The position numbers and the translations under genes were made by a program. A stretch of DNA of 32,976 nt. It comes from Clostridiales bacterium. Its GTDB lineage: Bacteria; Bacillota; Clostridia; Oscillospirales; RGIG5299. Shown piece by piece: positions 26,688-32,976 of this stretch (its first letter is position 1; each line of letters begins with the position of its first letter). The DNA lies in NCBI GenBank assembly GCA_016281405.1, contig JAEEIO010000117.1:1-32976 (forward strand), read 5' to 3'. The notes under the pieces are model-generated. The model saw only the letters and a list, made by a program, of their open reading frames with translations, was not told the DNA's origin and did no database searches.

Positions 26688-26709
26688 CCCCGCGCCGAAA
26701 GGCGCGGGG
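26688..26709. other. Strong hairpin in the intergenic leader, without a clear T-tract
   Basis: CCCCGCGCC-GAAA-GGCGCGGGG (GNRA-type loop). Confidence 0.6.
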
Positions 26710-26750
26710 ACGAGCGGCCCGAATAACACGGGCTTAAAAGGAAGTAAAAT

Positions 26751-27017
26751 ATGAAAAAAGTTATAGGCACCGTCATAATCGCCGCCTTGCTTCTCGTTTT
26801 GTTTCTGCCCGTTAAAGCGGGAGACTATGACGACGGCGGCACGCTTGACTATCGCGCACTTACATACAGATTAGTCGTCTGGAACAGGTTTACGACCAAA
26901 ACCGATGAAGACGGCTCGCAAAGCAGCTACAAGTATCATAATATTTCAGTTTTCTGGTTTCCCGATAGTTTCAAAAAAATCGACGAACTGTGGGAAATCG
27001 AAATGGGACGTTTATAG
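26751..27017 (+). CDS. Small secreted or membrane-anchored protein of unknown function (88 aa)
   Basis: N-terminal hydrophobic segment MKKVIGTVIIAALLLVLFLPVKAG followed by DYDDGGTLDYRALTYRLVVWNRF. GGAAG RBS. Confidence 0.75.
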   Translation: MKKVIGTVIIAALLLVLFLPVKAGDYDDGGTLDYRALTYRLVVWNRFTTKTDEDGSQSSYKYHNISVFWFPDSFKKIDELWEIEMGRL

Positions 27018-27024
27018 AATTAAG

Positions 27025-27060
27025 AAAAAACAGCACCGCATTTTGCGGTGCTGTTTTCTT
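27025..27060. terminator. Bidirectional terminator between convergent genes
   Basis: AAAAAACAGCACCGCA-TTT-TGCGGTGCTGTTTTCTT. Confidence 0.85.
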
Positions 27061-27067
27061 GTTAGGG

Positions 27068-27493
27068 TCAGCGTTTCGTCACGGTTATCGAGAGGCCGTG
27101 CTCCGACATCAGACTGCTGTTGTATTCGAGGTCGTATTTCACCGTGATCTTTCCGCCCTTTTCGCCGAGCCGGCAGGAGAGGTCTTTGGTGTTGACGCCG
27201 AAAACGAGGTCGCCCGCCTCGGTGCCGAGCTGCATCATATGCCGCTCGTTTTTTCGGAGCATCATAGTCTCGGATACGCCGCCCACCCGCTTCAGAGAAA
27301 GCGAATCGGCGGTGGCGCGAATGACCGTTTCGGTCTTTTTATTGCTTTCGTCGGTTTCGTCGTAATAGATGAAATAAGCGCCGTTTTTTATTTCGAATTC
27401 GCCGTCGGTGCGGAAATCTATGACGTTTTTCCCGCCCTCCGACTTTTGGGTGCCTTTTATGGCGATATATGCCTTGCTTTTCATTTGCTCCAC
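27068..27493 (-). CDS. DUF1934/YwiB-like beta-barrel protein
   Basis: IAIKGTQKSEGGKNVIDFRTDGEFEIKNGAYFIYYDETDE...LRKNERHMMQLGTEAGDLVFGVNTKDLSCRLGEKGGKITVKYDLEYNSSLMSEHGLSITV. Confidence 0.75.
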   Translation of the reverse strand: MEQMKSKAYIAIKGTQKSEGGKNVIDFRTDGEFEIKNGAYFIYYDETDESNKKTETVIRATADSLSLKRVGGVSETMMLRKNERHMMQLGTEAGDLVFGVNTKDLSCRLGEKGGKITVKYDLEYNSSLMSEHGLSITVTKR

Positions 27494-27495
27494 CG

Positions 27496-28293
27496 TTAAA
27501 AAGTGATTTTTGTTATCTCGCCGTCTATGTCGCGCCCCAAAAACATCTTCGCGACCTTCGAGAAGCCGTCGGCCGCGTCGCTCACGAAATAGCGGTTCGC
27601 GCCGTGACGGCCGTCCGAAAGCAAGCCGTTTTCGGTAAGATGATCCTTCAGATGTAAGGCCGCCTCCTTGCCGCTGTCTATAAGGGCGACGCCGGGCGCC
27701 AGATCGGCAATTAAGTCTTTTATGACCGGAAAATGGGTGCAGCCGAGTATCAGGGTGTCGACGCCTTTATCGAGGACGGGAGCGAGATAGTCTGCCGCGA
27801 CGAGGCGGGTGACCTTGTTGTCCCTTTCGATGTAGCCGTTTTCGACAAGCGGTATAAATAGCGGACAGGCGGCGGAAAACACCTCGGCGTCCGACACCTC
27901 GGCGACTGCCTTTTTGAAGGCGCCGCTTTTATGGGTCGCGCCCGTCGAAATGACGCCGATGCGGCCGTTTCTGGTCGTCTCGGCCGCCTTCTTTGCGGCG
28001 CTTTTGACGACGCCGATTATTTTAACGTCGTAGTCGCTTTTGATAGTCTGAAGCGCGACCGAGCTGACGGTGCCGCAGGCGACCATTATCGCCTTGGGGT
28101 TATATTTCATAAGGAAGTCCATATCCTCCCTCGCGTAGGCGAGGATGGTCTCGGGCGAGCGGGTGCCGTAGGGGACGCGGCCGGTGTCGCCGAAATAGAC
28201 TATCTCCTCGTCGGGGAGGATAGCCGACAGCTCCTTGACGGCGGTGAGGCCGCCGATGCCGCTGTCGAATACGCCTATGGGACGGTTATCCAT
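27496..28293 (-). CDS. murI: Glutamate racemase
   Basis: MDNRPIGVFDSGIGGLTAVKEL, YFGDTGRVPYGTRS, VACGTVSSVAL, LILGCTHFPVI. A GTG three codons upstream (28302) is an alternative start. Confidence 0.95.
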   Translation of the reverse strand: MDNRPIGVFDSGIGGLTAVKELSAILPDEEIVYFGDTGRVPYGTRSPETILAYAREDMDFLMKYNPKAIMVACGTVSSVALQTIKSDYDVKIIGVVKSAAKKAAETTRNGRIGVISTGATHKSGAFKKAVAEVSDAEVFSAACPLFIPLVENGYIERDNKVTRLVAADYLAPVLDKGVDTLILGCTHFPVIKDLIADLAPGVALIDSGKEAALHLKDHLTENGLLSDGRHGANRYFVSDAADGFSKVAKMFLGRDIDGEITKITF

Positions 28294-28311
28294 AAAAAGC
28301 ACTACCTTTCT

Positions 28312-29670
28312 TTATGCGAAAAGTGTCAAAAACGCCGCCGAGAGCACCGCGAAGACCGCCGCGGGCGCGGCGAAAATGATTTTGGCCTTTTTGCCGAGCC
28401 CCTCCGTCCCGAGGACGAAGACGAGCGCCGCCGAAATAAGCAGGGGAGCGAGGTATCTGAAATCCGCGGTGCACCCGAATGGATATTTATAGTTAAAGTA
28501 AAGGAAGAACCCGATATTGAGGACGACGTTCCCCACGATAAGAAACTTGACCGCAAAGTCCCCCGCCGCGTCGCCGCGTTTTCTCACGGCGTATCGCGCC
28601 GTCAAAAACGCGACCTCGGCCGTCACGACGGCCGCGGCGCCCGTAAGGGCCCACGCGGCGGCGTTTTTGACCCCTTCGCCGAAGCGGTCGGAATAGTTTC
28701 CGAAATGACCGCCCCACTCGCCGAAAAGACTCGTCTTGAACGCCGTCGAAAGAATATTATGCCTGTAGGCGTCGGAGAAGGGCGAGGCGAAGTCTGGGGC
28801 GTAATAGCCGAAAAGCCTCTTTATAAACGGCAGATCGATATACTGCCAGTTGTTGTCGCCCATATAGGCGACGTAACCGAGCGGCTGCCCGAAAAGAATA
28901 TAGTTTCTTATAGTGTATGAAAGCCCCAACGGGATACATACCGCGGCAAAGACGGCAAACTGCGCGATAAGCCGCCCCACGCCGTCCCTCGCCTTTATCC
29001 TCTTTATCAAAACGGCGAGGAATAAGACGGCGACAAGCGGCGCGATCAAAACGCCCGAAAACTTCGAGAGCATCGAAAGGGCGATGGATACTCCGATACC
29101 GATGATATTCGCGAAAGTCTGGTTTTTATACCACCTCACGGTGAAAAGAAACGCCAGACCGTAAAGCAGATAAGTCAGCATATCGTTGTTCAAGGACGCC
29201 GACAGAATTATATTCGTCGGATGCAGCGCGAAAAACGCGAAAGCAAGTAGTCCCATGCCGTTTTCGGCGCCGAGCTCTCTTAAAACCGCGAGAAAGACGA
29301 GAAGAAGCAAGACGCTGTAAACGAGCGGCACGACCTGCAGAATATCCGATATTTTCGCGTCGTCGGGCTCGCCCGACTCGGTTTTGACAAACTGCGAAAG
29401 CGCGGCGTAACCGCCCGCCAAGACTAAGTGCGAAAGCGGCGGATGGTAATACTGCCAGTCGTTGTTGTCGGGCAGAGCGCCCGTCGTCGCGATGATCTTT
29501 ACGTATTGATAATGTCCGTTATTGCCGCCCCAGTCGTGCTGACGCTCGTAGGCGCCCGTCCCGACGCCGTAGACCGCCCTCACCAGAACCGCGAGGACGA
29601 GGATAATCATGGCGGCGGCGCGGAAATCTATTCGCAGACCGAAGAGCTTAATTTCCCTCTTTTGACTCAT
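28312..29670 (-). CDS. Polytopic membrane glycosyltransferase, GT39/ArnT-like
   Basis: Many TM segments. Luminal-loop motifs QYVKIIATTGALPDNNDWQYYHPPLSHLVLAG and FALHPTNIILSASLNNDMLTYLLYGLAFLFTVRWYK. Confidence 0.75.
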   Translation of the reverse strand: MSQKREIKLFGLRIDFRAAAMIILVLAVLVRAVYGVGTGAYERQHDWGGNNGHYQYVKIIATTGALPDNNDWQYYHPPLSHLVLAGGYAALSQFVKTESGEPDDAKISDILQVVPLVYSVLLLLVFLAVLRELGAENGMGLLAFAFFALHPTNIILSASLNNDMLTYLLYGLAFLFTVRWYKNQTFANIIGIGVSIALSMLSKFSGVLIAPLVAVLFLAVLIKRIKARDGVGRLIAQFAVFAAVCIPLGLSYTIRNYILFGQPLGYVAYMGDNNWQYIDLPFIKRLFGYYAPDFASPFSDAYRHNILSTAFKTSLFGEWGGHFGNYSDRFGEGVKNAAAWALTGAAAVVTAEVAFLTARYAVRKRGDAAGDFAVKFLIVGNVVLNIGFFLYFNYKYPFGCTADFRYLAPLLISAALVFVLGTEGLGKKAKIIFAAPAAVFAVLSAAFLTLFA

Positions 29671-31207
29671 GATAGCTTTCCTCGACGTTAATATCCCATA
29701 CGGCGTCCTTGCCGAAGCCCTCTTTTATCGCCTTCGCGGCGGCGAAAGCCGTCAGCATCGAGTGGTCCATATTGTTGTAGCGGTGCTGACCGTTGCGGCC
29801 TATGCAATAGAGATTGTCAAACCCGCAAAGCCAGTTCTTTACGGTGTCGAACTCGCCGTAGGTGCCGAAATAGGCGGGTTAGGCCTTCTTTATCTTGAAG
29901 CGGACGCCGTCCCTTATATTCTCTTTTCTGATTATCCCCAGCTTGCAAAGCTCGTCCTCCGCGAAGGCTATAAAGTCTTCGTCGGACATATTCCACATCC
30001 CGTCGCCCTCGTTTACGAAGTATTCGAGGCCGATCCACACCTTTTCGCCGAAATCCTTTACAAGATAGGGACTCCAGTTGTTGAATATCTGGAGCCTGCC
30101 GACCTTTACGTCTTTTTCCTGGACGTAGATCCACGTGTCGGGCACGATATTGCCGACTGTTTTGATTTTGGTCTTGTTTTCGAGGTCGAGTTTGTCGACG
30201 GAGAGACCGACGGTTATGAAATCGCGGTAGACGAGACCTTCCGCGATTCTTTTCACGTCCTCGGGGACGTCGCAGTCAAACGCGTTCACAAGGTCTTTGA
30301 CGGGCATCGACGATATGACGACGTCGGCCGCCCTCTCGGTGACGGCGCCGCCCTTGCGGAAGCGGACGCCTCTTACCGTCCCGCCGCTCGTGATAAGCCC
30401 CACGACCTCGGCGTTTTTGATGATTTTCGCGCCCTTCTCCTCGCAAAGCGAGGCGACGCGCTCCCAAAGCTGTCCGGGTCCGTATTTCGGATACCAGAAG
30501 CTCTCGATGAGCGAAGTCTCCTTCGTTTTCTGACTCTTATTCTTGGTAAAAGGGGAGAGCAGGGCGTTTTTCAAGGCCTTGCGGAGCGAAAGTCCCTTTA
30601 TCCTCTGCGCGCCCCACGACGCCGAGATTTTGTCGGGCGCCACGCCCCAGACCTTTTCGGTGTAATCCTTGAAAAACATCTCGTAAAGCGGACGCCCGAA
30701 GCGGTTTATCATAAAGTCCTCGAGACTTTTCTCGGGCTTCCTCTTGAAAACCGCCGACTTCATATACCCGAATCCCGCCTTGACGGTCTTCGTAAACCCC
30801 ATATTTATAAACGTCGCGGGCTTGAGCGAGATAGGATAATCGAAAAATTTGCGTAAATACAAAATGCGGGACACTCTCTCGCGAAGCAGCATCACGTTGT
30901 TGTCCTTTTCGGGGTCGGGGCCGCCCTCGGCAAAGGGTTTGTCTTTGCCGAGAAGGGCGTCGTCCTTCGACGGACGCCCCTGCACGGGCATAATTTCGCT
31001 CCACCACTTCATGACCGAGTCGTCCTTCGAGAAAAAGCGGTGGCCGCCTATGTCCATGCGGTTGCCGTTATGGACGACGGTCTTCGAAATGCCGCCTATG
31101 TCGCCCGTCGCCTCGAGGACGGTTACGTCGTAACATCCCTCTTTCAGAAGCTCGTAGGCGGCGGTAAGACCCGAAGGCCCCGCGCCGATAATTATCACTT
31201 TTTTCAT
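29648..31207 (-). pseudogene. FAD/NAD(P)-dependent oxidoreductase (protoporphyrinogen oxidase/UDP-galactopyranose mutase-like) interrupted by an in-frame TAA at 29879-29881
   Basis: [24 protein letters not shown] dinucleotide-binding motif. ORF ends ...FKIKKA*, but the same frame continues as PAYFGTYGEFDTVKNWLCGFDNLYCIGRNGQHRYNNMDHSMLTAFAAAKAIKEGFGKDAVWDINVEESYHESKEGN* to 29648. That tail matches the usual C-terminal GRNG.HRYNN.DHSMLTA region of this family. Confidence 0.8.
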
Positions 31208-32676
31208 TTCGCGGCCGCTCCTCTCTTCGCGCCGAGAAGACGCGCCGTAATGTCGGCGTCGCCCTCGTGCGGCTTGTAAACTCCGTCGTACATCATGGTT
31301 TTCTCGTTGCCCTTGCCGAGTATCAGCACGACCTCGTCCTTCGCGGCGTTTTTGACGGCGTATTCGACGGCGTCCTTCCTGTCGGCGATTTTTATATAGG
31401 GCTTGTTTTTCTTATCGAGCCAGACGGCGATCTCGTCCATCGTCTTTTCGGGCGGCTCGGTGTCGGGATCCTCGGCCGTGAGGACGGTGAAATCGGAATA
31501 CTCGGCCGCCACCTCGCCCATATCCTTACGTCTGTTCAAGGCCTTTGTGCCGGGACACCCGAAGACCGAAACTATCTTTTTATCGGGAAAATCCCTTTTC
31601 ACGTTTTCAATAAGCCTCTCGTAGCTCAGACGGTTGTGGGCGTAATCGACTATGACGGTCTTTCCCGCCTTCTCGAATATCTCCATCCTGCCGCTCACGA
31701 ATATCCTCTCGAGACCCTTTTCTATATCGGCCTTGTCGATCCCGAGAATATAGGCGCAGGCGATGGCCGCGAGGGCGTTTAAGACGTTGAAATCCCCTAA
31801 AATTGATATTCTGAACCGCCCCGTCATATATTCCGAGCGGAGCGTGAAGGCAAGGTATCTTCCCTCGACCGCGAGCTCTCTCGCGTAAAAATCGTTTTTC
31901 TCATCCATCCCGAAGGTGTAGTGCGGGATGTCCCTTACGCGCTCGAGCACTCTTTCGTATTCCTCGCCGTCGCCGTAAATGACCGCCGCCTCGCAGTTTT
32001 TGAAAAGCTCCGTCTTGCAGCGGAAATAGTCCTCGACGTCGGGGTGCTCTTTAGGCCCTATGTGGTCGAGCCCGAAATTCGTGAACACGCCTATCTTGAA
32101 GTGAAGAAAATCGGCGCGGTGCATCTTGAAGGCCTGCGCGCTCGTCTCGATGACCGCGTATTTTGCGCCGTTATCGGCCGCCTCGCGCAAATATCTGTTT
32201 ATCTTAAGCGACTCGGGAGTCGTAAGATTGTTGTCGTAAAGCCTCTTGGTGGTGTCGACGCCGTTGGTGCCTATGACCGCGCACCCGTGCGAGACCGAGA
32301 GGATGGTCTTTATCATTTCGCAGGTGGTGGTCTTGCCCTTGGTGCCCGTCACCCCCACCGCGATCAGATCGTCGGTCGGAAAACCGTAAAAGACGCCCGA
32401 GACCGCCGCGAAAGCTTTCAAAAGCTCGTCGGTAAAAAGCGCCGCGCGCGCGTTTACGCCGTAATCCTTCTCCGAAAGATAGCAGACGGCGCCCTTTTTG
32501 ATCGCGTCCTCGAGATACTCTTTCTTGAAGCCGGCGCCCTTGCAGACGAAAAGACACCCCTTCGACGCCTCGCGCGAGTCGTCGGTGACCGAGATTATCT
32601 CGACGCCCTCGTCGCCCGCCGCCGACCTTAAAAGTCCTTTATCCGAAAGAAAACCGGCAATTTCGCTTAAAATCAC
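31204..32676 (-). CDS. murE: MurE-like Mur ligase (UDP-N-acetylmuramyl-tripeptide synthetase family)
   Basis: [85 protein letters not shown] overlap with the next gene. Confidence 0.88.
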   Translation of the reverse strand: MILSEIAGFLSDKGLLRSAAGDEGVEIISVTDDSREASKGCLFVCKGAGFKKEYLEDAIKKGAVCYLSEKDYGVNARAALFTDELLKAFAAVSGVFYGFPTDDLIAVGVTGTKGKTTTCEMIKTILSVSHGCAVIGTNGVDTTKRLYDNNLTTPESLKINRYLREAADNGAKYAVIETSAQAFKMHRADFLHFKIGVFTNFGLDHIGPKEHPDVEDYFRCKTELFKNCEAAVIYGDGEEYERVLERVRDIPHYTFGMDEKNDFYARELAVEGRYLAFTLRSEYMTGRFRISILGDFNVLNALAAIACAYILGIDKADIEKGLERIFVSGRMEIFEKAGKTVIVDYAHNRLSYERLIENVKRDFPDKKIVSVFGCPGTKALNRRKDMGEVAAEYSDFTVLTAEDPDTEPPEKTMDEIAVWLDKKNKPYIKIADRKDAVEYAVKNAAKDEVVLILGKGNEKTMMYDGVYKPHEGDADITARLLGAKRGAAAK

Positions 32677-32714
32677 TTTTTAAGCCTCCGAAAAAGAAAA
32701 TGTCTTATTCTAAT

Positions 32715-32743
32715 ATAATATAATATTATTCGCCGCTTGTCAA
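32715..32743 (-). promoter_or_regulatory. Predicted sigma-A promoter for the murE-like operon
   Basis: On the minus strand: TTGACA (32743-32738), 17-nt spacer, TATTAT (32720-32715). Confidence 0.65.
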
Positions 32744-32776
32744 ATAAAAAACCGTCGGAAGACCCGACGGTTTTAA
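32744..32776 (-). terminator. Intrinsic terminator downstream of the phosphohexomutase gene
   Basis: On the + strand: AAAAACCGTCGG-AAGAC-CCGACGGTTTTAA, a symmetric hairpin with flanking A and T runs. Confidence 0.8.
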
Positions 32777-32778
32777 TT

Positions 32779-32976
32779 TTATATCCTTTTGCAAAACTCT
32801 TTCGCGGCGGCGTTTATCTTTTCGGACTCCTCGGGGTCCCCCGTCTCGCAGTAAATACGGAGAAGCGGCTCGGTGCCCGAGAACCTTATGATTATCCACC
32901 CGCCGTCCTCAAACCAGACCTTCACGCCGTCCCTGTAATCGACGCTCTTTACGGGCGCGCCGAAATCGGGGAGCGC
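32779..32976 (-). CDS. Phosphoglucomutase/phosphomannomutase family, C-terminal end only (truncated by window edge)
   Basis: ALPDFGAPVKSVDYRDGVKVWFEDGGWIIIRFSGTEPLLRIYCETGDPEESEKINAAAKEFCKRI*, including the phosphate-binding loop RFSGTEP. Confidence 0.88.
   Translation of the reverse strand, partial: ALPDFGAPVKSVDYRDGVKVWFEDGGWIIIRFSGTEPLLRIYCETGDPEESEKINAAAKEFCKRI

Noticed and set aside
27990-28920. 329-aa plus-strand ORF opposite murI and the GT39-like gene
   Set aside because: It overlaps two motif-supported genes on the other strand; composition typical of a shadow ORF.
29879-29881. Programmed recoding (selenocysteine or pyrrolysine) at the internal stop
   Set aside because: The codon is TAA, not TGA or TAG, and no adjacent stimulatory structure was evident. 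Mutation or sequence error is more likely.
29669-30856. 395-aa plus-strand ORF over the FAD oxidoreductase region
   Set aside because: I considered whether the interrupted gene might instead be on the plus strand. The minus-strand frame has the FAD-binding motif and conserved C-terminus, and the plus-strand product has no recognisable features.

Overview
This window looks like a chromosomal segment of a C-rich-codon Firmicutes/Clostridia-type bacterium. I identified it by reading motifs, with no database search. The plus strand starts with the 3' part of murD, then three tandem M42 aminopeptidases and a GNAT acetyltransferase. Next come a T-box-controlled sodium:solute symporter, an orphan lipoprotein, and a run rmuC, rodA, ymdB-like, uppP, ftsK/spoIIIE, mrp, iorA, iorB, ACT. 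A hairpin- and heptamer-rich intergenic patch follows, then a sugar isomerase/epimerase and a large GH106-like glycoside hydrolase. A minus-strand gene encodes a sugar nucleotidyltransferase/hexapeptide/phosphomannomutase-like chimera whose diagnostic active-site motifs all look eroded. An ECF sigma factor with a putative anti-sigma gene and a small secreted protein come next. The window ends with a minus-strand operon: murE-like, FAD oxidoreductase, GT39-like membrane glycosyltransferase, murI, DUF1934. The 3' end of a phosphohexomutase lies just upstream of that operon. The strongest leads are: (1) the apparently multiply degenerate NTP-transferase/PMM chimera; (2) a single in-frame TAA replacing an expected Tyr codon in the FAD oxidoreductase, with about 77 conserved-looking codons still open behind it; (3) a 53-aa convergent small ORF missing from the ORF track, with its own promoter and RBS; (4) a complete T-box leader on a transporter; (5) a perfect inverted repeat filling the promoter spacer of iorAB; (6) an intergenic mosaic with (AACTGTA)4. 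I found no CRISPR array, no rRNA or tRNA gene, and no obvious phage or transposon genes.
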